A stretch of DNA of 7,405 nt from Candidatus Sulfotelmatobacter sp. Its GTDB lineage: Bacteria; Acidobacteriota; Terriglobia; Terriglobales; Acidobacteriaceae. Made by a program: the position numbers and the translations under genes. The stretch is taken from NCBI GenBank assembly GCA_030049565.1, contig JASIKQ010000195.1, forward strand, positions 1-7,405, in the 5' to 3' direction. The notes under the pieces are model-generated. The model was not told the origin of the DNA and searched no databases. It saw only the letters and a list, made by a program, of their open reading frames with translations. Below, one piece after another: positions 1 through 5,864 of the stretch. Within the stretch, counting starts at the first letter, position 1. Each line of letters opens with the position of its first letter.

Positions 1-739
1 TGATGGGTGGAACCCAATCAATGTGACCGGGGGTGTGGCGGAGCACGAAGAGCACTGCCGGAGAAATCAGAACCCCGACGACTAGGATGGCGACGAACAG
101 ATGCTTCGCCGGAAGCATGCGCCGAGGCAGCGTGAAAAGAGAAATCCATTGCGCTACCAGCACCAGCCCGGCGTAATAATGGCTGTGAACCCCCAAAGCG
201 CTCACCAGGGCATACCAAGCCCAAGTTGGCCATGATGGCGACTCGATTCCCTTGAGGAACAACCAGCAGGAAAGCGTAATAAGAAGCAGAGCCAAAGCGT
301 AGCCGCGTGCTTCCTGGGAGAAAACTACGTGGCAGGCGTTCACGGAGAGCAGCAGCGCCGTCCACACGCCGGTTTGACGATCGTAGAGCTTTTTCCCGAG
401 CCAATACATCACGGGCACGGTCGCCACGCCCGCGATGACCGAAATCAGCCGCACCCGGAATTCGCTGTCACCGAATGGAACCACGCCACGCAGCAGGAGA
501 TAGAAAAGAGCCATGTTGGCATCGCGCGCAAGCAACACTTGCGCGAATTCGTGCCAGCTCATGTGGGCATAAGCCACGCTGATGGCTTCGTCGAGATATA
601 CGCTCTTGCGCGAGAGATACAGAAAGCGAAGCAACGCGGCGAGCGGGACGATTAGCAATAACCACTTGACGTGCGGGTCATGGATTCGCTCGCGGGATGC
701 AGGTTCGCTCCTGGCCGCATCGGTGCGGATTGTGCTCAT
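1..739 (-). CDS. Glycosyltransferase family 39-type membrane protein (partial, 3' end outside window)
   Basis: The frame is open from an ATG at 739 to the window edge (246 codons) and translates as a polytopic membrane protein. After a charged cytoplasmic N-terminus of about 26 residues comes a first membrane helix (about 26-42), then the first periplasmic loop with the acidic pair Asp50-Glu51 (sequence VYLDEAIS). That pair sits where GT-C enzymes of the PMT/ArnT type carry their catalytic acid. Further on are the family-typical strings DANMALFYLLLR, FSQEARGYAL and HSHYYAGL, separated by hydrophobic segments. Such enzymes move a sugar from a polyprenyl-phosphate donor to a protein, lipid or glycan acceptor on the outer face of the inner membrane. 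The acceptor cannot be read from sequence. It lies 40 nt downstream of a family-2 glycosyltransferase and is probably cotranscribed with it. No Shine-Dalgarno sequence is visible before the ATG. The family is fairly sure; the substrate is unknown. Confidence 0.85.
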   Translation of the reverse strand, partial: MSTIRTDAARSEPASRERIHDPHVKWLLLIVPLAALLRFLYLSRKSVYLDEAISVAYAHMSWHEFAQVLLARDANMALFYLLLRGVVPFGDSEFRVRLISVIAGVATVPVMYWLGKKLYDRQTGVWTALLLSVNACHVVFSQEARGYALALLLITLSCWLFLKGIESPSWPTWAWYALVSALGVHSHYYAGLVLVAQWISLFTLPRRMLPAKHLFVAILVVGVLISPAVLFVLRHTPGHIDWVPPI

Positions 740-779
740 AGCAGATCTGATAATAGTATGCGGCCTTCGCCCGGTCCGC

Positions 780-1763
780 TCAGGCGCGCGAGTTCTGCGG
801 GTTGCGGCGGTTTTGCCCAGTGATGCTGCCGGCGATGTGGTTAAAAGACACGATCCAGGGAGCCATCAGGGAGAAGAGAACACGCGCGGGCACGAGCTTT
901 ACAAACCGGCGATTGAAAACGCCGCGCACGTCGTGTTCGAACGCGAAGCAGATTTCCAACAACGCAACAAGTAACAGCGGGACGAACGTCCATCTTAAGG
1001 CGATCAAGGCTGCGACCTGAGCGGCACATCTCATCAAATTCCGCACCAGCCGCATACGCCTTACTCCCAGCACCCCATCTGAGGTTGCATAGAGCCCGAG
1101 TTTTTCGGCGGCAGAGCGCAAGGTAAATCGCGGATTGTACCGGGCCATCGCGCCTTCGGGAAAAACTGGAATGGTGAGTTCGCGAGCCCGCAGATCGAAT
1201 AATGTGTCTTCGCCGAACAAATTGACTTCCGGGAAACCGCCCACCCGTTTCCACAAGCTTTTACTCATGCCCATCGATCGAGTGGTGCAGCTTTTGCGAA
1301 GTCCTTCCGGCCGCAACTTAATCCCAAGGAAGGGAGCCGCGGCAACATCCCAAACTGTCGCTTGTGCGGGATCGATATATGATCCGCCGAGGGTATATTC
1401 CGCATCGCCCGCCACAATTGGGGCTGTGAGTCTCTCCACCCAGCCTGGCGCGTACCCACAGCCCGCATCCGCGCAGGCAATCACGGTGCCAGTAGATTCT
1501 TGAATGGCGCGATTACGCCCGCGCGCGATGGGGCCCGGCGAAGAGCGAAGATTGCAGCTTTCGTCGCGAATCGGTCGCAGCCTTGGCTCCTGCGCGGCAA
1601 ATTGCTGCAATCGCTCCCAGGTGCCGTCGCTGGAGCCGCCGTCAACGATGATAATTTCGATGTTGAACAGCGTCTGCTGGGCAAAACTCGAAATCAGATT
1701 GCCAATCGTCTCGACCTCGTTGAGCACTGTCGCGATCACCGTTACTCGAGGAAGCTCCGCCAT
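780..1763 (-). CDS. Family 2 glycosyltransferase with C-terminal membrane segments
   Basis: This 327-aa protein begins with a GT-A fold. The nucleotide-binding start is VTVIATVLNE (7-16), the first conserved Asp is Asp41 in IIIVDGGSSDGT, and ARGRNRAI (80-87) follows. At the metal-binding DXD position the sequence reads Asp99-Ala-Gly (DAGC), a variant without the second Asp. A conserved Gly-Glu-Asp (184-186, FGEDTLFDLR) fits the acceptor-site ED motif that holds the catalytic base in GT2 enzymes. Two hydrophobic stretches near 244-270 and 295-315 should anchor the C-terminus in the membrane. GT2 enzymes transfer a sugar from a nucleotide-sugar, in membrane-anchored forms often to polyprenyl phosphate or a growing glycan. 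Supplying a lipid-linked donor to the GT-C enzymes on either side is plausible but inferred. The ATG at 1763 is the only good start near the N-terminus. No Shine-Dalgarno sequence precedes it. Confidence 0.9.
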   Translation of the reverse strand: MAELPRVTVIATVLNEVETIGNLISSFAQQTLFNIEIIIVDGGSSDGTWERLQQFAAQEPRLRPIRDESCNLRSSPGPIARGRNRAIQESTGTVIACADAGCGYAPGWVERLTAPIVAGDAEYTLGGSYIDPAQATVWDVAAAPFLGIKLRPEGLRKSCTTRSMGMSKSLWKRVGGFPEVNLFGEDTLFDLRARELTIPVFPEGAMARYNPRFTLRSAAEKLGLYATSDGVLGVRRMRLVRNLMRCAAQVAALIALRWTFVPLLLVALLEICFAFEHDVRGVFNRRFVKLVPARVLFSLMAPWIVSFNHIAGSITGQNRRNPQNSRA

Positions 1764-1802
1764 CAGGAATAGAGAAACAGTCTTGCTTAACGCGCTTTTT
1801 AC

Positions 1803-1816
1803 GCCGCGCCCGCGGC
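1803..1816. other. Short GC-rich perfect inverted repeat in the intergenic leader of the GT2 gene
   Basis: GCCGCG and CGCGGC face each other with 2 nt between, between the 529-aa gene and the GT2 gene. No T-run follows on either strand, so it does not look like an intrinsic terminator. It lies just downstream of a TATAAT-like box, near where a transcript would begin. A chance GC-rich palindrome is possible. Confidence 0.3.
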
Positions 1817-1819
1817 CTC

Positions 1820-1825
1820 ATTATA
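1820..1825 (-). promoter_or_regulatory. Possible -10 box (TATAAT) upstream of the GT2 gene
   Basis: Read on the minus strand, the sequence is exactly TATAAT, about 57 nt upstream of the GT2 start codon, within the 98-nt gap after the 529-aa gene. No recognisable -35 hexamer was found at 16-18 nt spacing, and there is no extended TGn. The two downstream glycosyltransferase genes might therefore have a promoter of their own, but this rests on one hexamer. Confidence 0.3.
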
Positions 1826-1861
1826 TCTAGCTGTTGCGGTAACCATGCTGGGAGAGAAAGT

Positions 1862-3451
1862 TCAGTTCCGCACCCAGCGCAGAAAAAATATCGGATGCTT
1901 GGGGTAATTGTCTTCCTCACCTTTCTCGAAGTGAGCCATGGCGGTTCCGCTCGGAGCGAGAGATTCCGCAACCGTGGTATCAATCCACACATCGTGGCCG
2001 CTTTCGGTGTCATGCGTCGCTGCCTGCACGACCGCTGACGCGCTTTCTGCCGGATCCAGCCTCTTCCAAGTTGTTTCCGGGTTGAAGTAGCGGATGAACC
2101 AATCGTCCACGGTAAAGACGCGGTAGTAAACGATCGTACGATCGCTCCACAAAGGGCGCATTCGCATCGCAAACCTCAGCGATTGGTTGTAGTCGGAACG
2201 CGAGTAAGGATAGATGTACAAAGCCAGATTCGCCAGCGCCAGGGCAGCGGCAAACAGAACCAAGCGATTGCGCCGCGGCCCGCGATATCGCGCCAGAAAA
2301 TGCGCGGCGATGATAATGATTGCCGGCAGGCAAAAGAGCTTATAAAAGGTATTTTGCGGCAGCCAGAAAAACAGAAACACGAAATACGAGGTCAGCCACA
2401 CTGCGGCGACCCAAGAGAGACGCGAGTTATTTATCGCTGCATTTCCTCTTGGGAAATGCGAATCCTTCCAGTAGCGCGCCGCGGTGAAGATCGAAGTGGC
2501 GAGAACAGCCGCGAGCAGGACCAGTGTCACCAGCATGAACGGGCCAAAGAACTGAAGCACGCGTCCAGTGCCTCCGAAGAACAATCGCACGTAGCTCGAA
2601 ACTGTAATGGCAACGTCGCGCGGCAGGTTGAAAGTGAATGACGAATCGGGCGAGTGATTGGTGAGCCAGTGGAGAAAGGGCGGCAGGGACGTCCTCATAG
2701 TTTCCAGGCGGTAACCCGCATAATACGCGGGCAAGGTAATGCCTGCGGCCGTCAGGCAATATCGCCATAAGCCTCTCCACCCACCTTTGAGATATACGGC
2801 GAGCGCGGCTGCCGGGAAGAACAAGACCGCGAGTTGATGAATCAGCATGGCGGCAACATGCGACAGCCCCACGGCGATCGGCCGCGCCTCTCCTGGCAGA
2901 CTCATTATGTAGAAAGCGATGACGAGAAAGAGCACGCTAGGAATATAGGCATCGGCGTCGGTCGAGTACTTCCAGAAGACAGCGGAGAAGGCAACAATCG
3001 CGCTTAACGTCGCGGCGAGATAAGCCGAATCTGTAATGCGCAGGAGTGACCGTTGCATCAGCCAAACGCACATCGCACCGGCGACCATGCTGATGGCTTG
3101 CAAAACATAAAGCGCGCGAACATGAAACCCCATCGCCTGGATACATGTACAGACAAGATAGCCAATGAGGTTGTAGACAAGATGGTTGGGATGAATCAGG
3201 TTCGGCCAAAAACCGGCTGAATTCCACCGGCCCGCCTGCTCAATATTCTGAGCGAACGAAATTCCATCCCAGTAATAATTTTTTGTTGGCAAGATTGCGT
3301 AAATCAGCAAGACGGCGCCGGGGAATGCCGCCTGCATCCACCGCACGAACTGAGGGGCCTTGCCGGGGGCCTTCAATTCTCGCGACGGCGCGGACTCAAT
3401 TTGCGACCTGCCCAACGGCTCTGGCATCCAAAGCTCCGTTTGCGCATACAT
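1862..3451 (-). CDS. Polytopic membrane protein, GT-C glycosyltransferase-like, specific function unknown
   Basis: The 529-aa protein has many hydrophobic segments, the first at about 42-56. Just after the first helix, at the place of the catalytic acid in GT-C enzymes, is Asp62 in YYWDGISFAQ, followed by HPNHLVYNL (87-95). A later loop holds YSTDADAYIPS, which recalls the 'FS..AE.Y' loop of DUF2723/PMT-like proteins. The C-terminal 100 or so residues are soluble and would lie outside the membrane, as in many GT-C enzymes. This supports a polyprenyl-phosphate-sugar-using transferase or a relative, but no family signature is clear-cut. It leads a block of three glycosyltransferase genes. The longest reading starts at ATG 3451. 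An in-frame ATG at 3427 (Met9) is preceded by GGAG at 6-nt spacing and is the better start, giving 521 aa. That it is a coding membrane protein is sure; the enzyme class is an inference. Confidence 0.8.
   Translation of the reverse strand: MYAQTELWMPEPLGRSQIESAPSRELKAPGKAPQFVRWMQAAFPGAVLLIYAILPTKNYYWDGISFAQNIEQAGRWNSAGFWPNLIHPNHLVYNLIGYLVCTCIQAMGFHVRALYVLQAISMVAGAMCVWLMQRSLLRITDSAYLAATLSAIVAFSAVFWKYSTDADAYIPSVLFLVIAFYIMSLPGEARPIAVGLSHVAAMLIHQLAVLFFPAAALAVYLKGGWRGLWRYCLTAAGITLPAYYAGYRLETMRTSLPPFLHWLTNHSPDSSFTFNLPRDVAITVSSYVRLFFGGTGRVLQFFGPFMLVTLVLLAAVLATSIFTAARYWKDSHFPRGNAAINNSRLSWVAAVWLTSYFVFLFFWLPQNTFYKLFCLPAIIIIAAHFLARYRGPRRNRLVLFAAALALANLALYIYPYSRSDYNQSLRFAMRMRPLWSDRTIVYYRVFTVDDWFIRYFNPETTWKRLDPAESASAVVQAATHDTESGHDVWIDTTVAESLAPSGTAMAHFEKGEEDNYPKHPIFFLRWVRN
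3434..3437 (-). promoter_or_regulatory. Shine-Dalgarno (GGAG) supporting the internal start at 3427
   Basis: GGAG on the minus strand lies 6 nt before the in-frame ATG at 3427, an ideal spacing. Upstream of the ATG at 3451 there is only a poorly placed AAGAG directly abutting the start. The site therefore argues that translation of the GT-C-like protein begins at Met9 of the longest reading. Confidence 0.5.
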
Positions 3452-3479
3452 CTCTTAAATTGCCGATGCAGAACGAAAA

Positions 3480-3485
3480 AGTATA
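3480..3485 (-). promoter_or_regulatory. Possible -10 box (TATACT) for the glycosyltransferase block
   Basis: In the 116-nt divergent gap between the GT-C-like gene and yggX, the minus strand reads TATACT, 28 nt before ATG 3451 and 52 nt before ATG 3427. No convincing -35 box is seen at 17-nt spacing. The location fits a promoter for the three-gene glycosyltransferase block. No equally good box was found for yggX on the plus strand. Confidence 0.3.
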
Positions 3486-3556
3486 GCTGAGACGCGGCCG
3501 CTGAATTTCCGCCGCCGGCGCAGCGTGTAGTAATCTTGGTGTAGAAAATTCAAGAG

Positions 3557-3561
3557 AAGGA
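3557..3561 (+). promoter_or_regulatory. Shine-Dalgarno (AAGGA) of yggX
   Basis: AAGGA within a purine-rich stretch ends 6 nt before the ATG at 3568, which fixes the yggX start. Confidence 0.75.
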
Positions 3562-3567
3562 AAACTT

Positions 3568-3840
3568 ATGGCGCACACCGTATTCTGCGTGAAACTGCAA
3601 AGAGAATTGCCCGGGCTGGACGAACCTCCATTCGACAACGAACTCGGCCGCAAGGTTTACGATAACGTGTCGCAGGAGGCGTGGAGGATGTGGACCGAGC
3701 ACTGCAAGATGCTGCTGAACGAATACCGGCTGAATCCGGCCCGCCGTGAAGATCAGGAAGTGATTGTCAAGCAATTAGATCAATTTTTCTTCGGCGAAGG
3801 TTCCGCCCTGCCAAAAGAGTACGTGCCGCCGAGCCATTGA
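3568..3840 (+). CDS. yggX: Probable Fe(2+)-trafficking protein (YggX family)
   Basis: This 90-aa cytosolic protein matches the YggX family in length and layout. The N-terminus MAHTVFCVKLQRELPG carries the conserved Cys7, followed by LGRKVYDNVSQEAWRMW (the family's 'LG..iy..is.eAW..W' block), MLLNEYRLN and a C-terminal FFFGEG...EYVPP. YggX proteins are thought to hold or hand on Fe(II) and to protect Fe-S clusters against oxidative damage. A good AAGGA site at 6 nt supports the start. It is the only plus-strand gene here, divergent from the glycosyltransferase block and convergent with the molybdenum-cofactor operon, so it has its own transcript. A link to that operon through Fe-S enzymes such as MoaA or xanthine dehydrogenase subunits is possible but not shown. 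Family assignment is firm. Confidence 0.95.
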   Translation: MAHTVFCVKLQRELPGLDEPPFDNELGRKVYDNVSQEAWRMWTEHCKMLLNEYRLNPARREDQEVIVKQLDQFFFGEGSALPKEYVPPSH

Positions 3841-3906
3841 TCGAGTGGATGGGCTAGACTCGGACGTGAGCGTGGATTTGTGGTGAGATTGGGCGTGGCC
3901 CGTGCC
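3841..3906. other. 66-nt convergent spacer between yggX and mogA
   Basis: Both genes end here tail to tail. The only inverted repeat noticed is weak: CGAGT (3842-3846) against ACTCG (3858-3862) with an 11-nt loop and no T-run on either strand. No intrinsic terminator is apparent, so termination may be Rho-dependent or the 3' ends may overlap. Confidence 0.3.
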
Positions 3907-4485
3907 TCAGGAATGTTCGGTCTTTCCCTCCAACAAGTCGAGCGCATGAGGAAACAGACCTACGACGGCTCGGAGCGATTCCACGGCTCCGCTTGGACTG
4001 CCGGGCAGATTCAGAATCAGACTTATTCCCCGCACGCCACATACGCCGCGACTCAGCGCTGCAAATTGCGTCTTCTTCGCGCCTTCGATGCGCATGCGCT
4101 CGGCCACTCCGTCGAGTACTCGATCGCAGACGGCCCGTGTAGCTTCTGGCGTCACATCGCGCGGCGCAACTCCCGTGCCACCAGTGGTTACGACCAATCT
4201 CGCGCCAGCGACCAAGTGAATCAAAGCGTTCTGAATCTGCACGGAGTCATCGGGAACAACTTTCGAAGCCGTAACCCGAAACCCTGCTTCTTTCAACGCC
4301 CTGGCGACGGCCGGACCGGAAAGATCGACTCGTTCGCCGCGAGCGCAGGAATCGCTCACTGTCAGCACGGCCGCTGAAAAGAAAATCGCGGATTTTAAAG
4401 ATCGTGTTTTGGCAGATTGCCGCTCGTGCGATTGCAAGGCGGGAAGTCGTTTGCGCCGCGCAGCCTTAGCTGTCGAGGAGGACAT
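3907..4485 (-). CDS. mogA: Molybdopterin adenylyltransferase, MogA/MoaB family
   Basis: The 192-aa protein carries a complete MoaB/Mog fold from about residue 36: AAVLTVSDSCARGE (38-51), PDD (78-80), the TTGGTG loop (100-105), PRDVTPEA (108-115) and LNLPGSPSG (158-166). Asp79 and Asp110 line up with Asp49 and Asp82 of E. coli MogA. The LNLPG and RDVTP motifs are nearer to MogA than to E. coli MoaB, although the core is short. The reaction is ATP-dependent adenylylation of molybdopterin, which prepares it for molybdate insertion by MoeA. The ATG at 4485 has GAGG at 6 nt; a longer in-frame reading from 4605 has no properly spaced site and would sit deep inside the neighbouring gene. The first 35 residues are a basic, Ser/Arg/Lys-rich extension not usual in the family. 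The gene overlaps the upstream response regulator gene by 20 nt, which suggests translational coupling. Confidence 0.92.
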   Translation of the reverse strand: MSSSTAKAARRKRLPALQSHERQSAKTRSLKSAIFFSAAVLTVSDSCARGERVDLSGPAVARALKEAGFRVTASKVVPDDSVQIQNALIHLVAGARLVVTTGGTGVAPRDVTPEATRAVCDRVLDGVAERMRIEGAKKTQFAALSRGVCGVRGISLILNLPGSPSGAVESLRAVVGLFPHALDLLEGKTEHS

Positions 4486-5308
4486 CTTCTTCCTCTTCCC
4501 TGCGTCGGCTGCCGCTCGCCTTGCTTGCCGCTGCCCCAGCGTCTGCGCCCATGCTGGCCGAGGATTCTTCACCAACCTCGCCGCCGGCATCGCGCTGCGC
4601 TTCATCGAGCAAGCGCAAGCCCTCCATCAGCAGGCCTTGGGTGTTGAGCTTGGTCGTTTCCTGATCGGTCTTGCCCTCGAAATCGATTTCGAAATTGCCG
4701 CCAGTCCAGCGCAGAACTTTGAACACGGCTTCGTCGCCGGTCAACGATCCGTAAGTCGCGTGTTTTACCTGACCCTCGACAAAGAAGACCTCGCAGGTTT
4801 CGCTTTCATTGCTGAGTTTAAGACGGCAGCTCTTGCGGCCCATCTCCAGCGACTGCATGAGGTCGATGACGTTCATCTGCGAAAGATTGCCACGCACCAC
4901 ACCATCGGAAGGCGCGGTCTTGGCCATCTTTTCGAGTGCAATGCGATCCACGATGCGTTTAATGCGCCGCGTGGCTTCCTTGAGAAAAAAGGGTTTGGCG
5001 AGGTAGTCGTCGGCGGCATCCTGCGGAGAAAGCCGCTCGTCGATATCGGCACGGCTCGCCATCAGGATGGCCGAAAAATTGGCGGTGGCGGGACGGCTCT
5101 TCAGCTTCTCGACTAACTGGCGTCCATCCATCCCCGGCATGCGGTAATCAGAAACCAGAATCTCGGGAGGATCGTCGACCGCTTTCAGCAAGGCATCGGC
5201 CGCGTCTCCGGCGGCCACAACTCGGGCAAAGGGAGCCAGGGCGTGCTGCAACATGCCCAGCACCATCGGATTGTCGTCGACCAACAGCAGCTTGACGTCG
5301 TTCGCCAT
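4466..5308 (-). CDS. Response regulator: receiver domain plus PATAN (DUF4388) domain
   Basis: The 280-aa protein has a complete receiver domain (about 4-122): acidic pair Asp11-Asp12, phosphoacceptor Asp54 in LVSDYRMPGMDG, switch residue Ser85 and Lys105 in DDYLAKPFF. After a short linker, residues about 136-234 match the PATAN/DUF4388 pattern: RGNLSQMNVIDLMQSLEMGR, then VFFVEGQVKHATYG, then GDEAVFKVLRWTGGNFEIDF. The final 45 residues or so are low-complexity, Ala/Ser/Gly-rich and end in a Glu run. There is no DNA-binding or enzymatic output domain. PATAN domains are generally held to act by protein-protein contact. The start lies 2 nt after the moaC stop and has little ribosome-binding site of its own, so it is probably translated by coupling. 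Its place between moaC and mogA is unexpected. No partner kinase gene is in view. Domain calls are firm; the role in cofactor synthesis, if any, is unknown. Confidence 0.93.
   Translation of the reverse strand: MANDVKLLLVDDNPMVLGMLQHALAPFARVVAAGDAADALLKAVDDPPEILVSDYRMPGMDGRQLVEKLKSRPATANFSAILMASRADIDERLSPQDAADDYLAKPFFLKEATRRIKRIVDRIALEKMAKTAPSDGVVRGNLSQMNVIDLMQSLEMGRKSCRLKLSNESETCEVFFVEGQVKHATYGSLTGDEAVFKVLRWTGGNFEIDFEGKTDQETTKLNTQGLLMEGLRLLDEAQRDAGGEVGEESSASMGADAGAAASKASGSRRREEEEDVLLDS
4491..4495 (-). promoter_or_regulatory. Shine-Dalgarno (GAGGA) of mogA inside the response regulator coding region
   Basis: On the minus strand a purine run with GAGG lies 6 nt before the ATG at 4485. It is formed by the Glu codons of the regulator's C-terminal tail (four Glu in a row before Asp-Val-Leu-Leu-Asp-Ser-stop). 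The site decides the mogA start. Confidence 0.6.
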
Positions 5309-5310
5309 GA

Positions 5311-5781
5311 TTACTTTTTGCGGCGATATTCTCCGCTCTTGCCGCCGCTTTTGCGTTCCAGCACGATGTCGCGAATCGTCACGCTCTTGTCCACTCCCTT
5401 GACCATGTCATAAAGGGTGAGGGCGGAGATGCTCGCGGCGACCAGAGCTTCCATCTCAACTCCGGTTTCGGCGGTGGTCACAGCTTTGGTTGTAATCGCG
5501 ACGCCATTCTCGCACAGCCGCATATCCACAGCAACGTGCGCCAGCGGCAGAGGATGGCACAGGGGAATGAGTTCTGCCGTGCGTTTGGCCGCCATGATTC
5601 CGGCGACACGCGCCACTTCCAGCGGATCCCCTTTCGGATTATTGGGCAGGGCTGCGAGCACCGCCGCCGGCAAGTCTACAAAAGCGCTGGCCTCAGCTTC
5701 GCGGCGAGTGGCTGCCTTGCCGGAAACATCGACCATACGTGCGCGGCCCTCCGGGTCGTAGTGAGAGAGCTTTTTCGCCAT
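5311..5781 (-). CDS. moaC: Cyclic pyranopterin monophosphate synthase MoaC
   Basis: The 156-aa protein is full length for MoaC (E. coli 161 aa). It converts the MoaA product 3',8-cyclo-7,8-dihydro-GTP to cyclic pyranopterin monophosphate, the first stable molybdopterin precursor, in the cytosol as a hexamer. Visible family signatures are MVDVSGK (16-22), NPKGD (48-52, catalytic-region Lys50), [21 protein letters not shown] (from 60, with Cys75 and His76), TGVEMEAL (106-113) and [11 protein letters not shown] (123-133), with Asp125 and Lys128 matching E. coli Asp128 and Lys131. The usual YDMCKA reads YDMVKG here. The ATG at 5781 gives a normal N-terminus; the ribosome-binding site is weak. It follows moeA after an 83-nt gap holding an inverted repeat. 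The response regulator gene starts 2 nt after its TAA stop. Confidence 0.97.
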   Translation of the reverse strand: MAKKLSHYDPEGRARMVDVSGKAATRREAEASAFVDLPAAVLAALPNNPKGDPLEVARVAGIMAAKRTAELIPLCHPLPLAHVAVDMRLCENGVAITTKAVTTAETGVEMEALVAASISALTLYDMVKGVDKSVTIRDIVLERKSGGKSGEYRRKK

Positions 5782-5818
5782 GCCAAAGCTCTATCTTACA
5801 TGGGATGCCGCGCAGTCA

Positions 5819-5850
5819 GCCGAAGCGCAGCGCCGGCGACCAGCTTCGGC
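5819..5850. repeat. Perfect 8-bp inverted repeat (hairpin) between moeA and moaC
   Basis: GCCGAAGC (5819-5826) and GCTTCGGC (5843-5850) are exact reverse complements with a 16-nt loop. The loop contains a second palindrome, CGCCGGCG (5831-5838). The element fills the middle of the 83-nt gap between the moeA stop and the moaC start. There is no T-run on either strand, so it is unlikely to be an intrinsic terminator. It could be an mRNA processing or stabilising hairpin within the operon transcript, a copy of a dispersed palindromic repeat, or a protein site. Confidence 0.55.
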
Positions 5851-5864
5851 GCACGGCGGGGCAC

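Noticed and set aside
18..404. A 128-aa minus-strand open frame at the left edge
   Set aside because: It is in another frame of the GT39-type gene, whose own frame runs unbroken from 739 to the edge with strong family motifs.
1803..1816. Intrinsic terminator after the 529-aa gene
   Set aside because: The stem is only 6 bp with a 2-nt gap and no T-run follows on either strand.
1642..2172. A 176-aa minus-strand open frame spanning the end of the 529-aa gene and the start of the GT2 gene
   Set aside because: It overlaps two real genes in a different frame, is rich in Arg and Cys with no domain, and has no start signal.
3880..4377. A 165-aa plus-strand open frame downstream of yggX
   Set aside because: It is antisense to mogA, whose motifs are unambiguous, and its translation has no family features.
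4486..4605. An N-terminally longer mogA starting at 4605
   Set aside because: The nearest GGAGG is about 14 nt away from that ATG, and the extra 40 residues would be encoded wholly within the response regulator gene; the ATG at 4485 has a well-spaced GAGG.
4409..5116. A 235-aa plus-strand open frame opposite the response regulator and mogA
   Set aside because: It lies antisense to two genes with clear family motifs (receiver-PATAN, Mog), has no ribosome-binding site and shows no recognisable domain; it is a shadow of GC-rich coding sequence.
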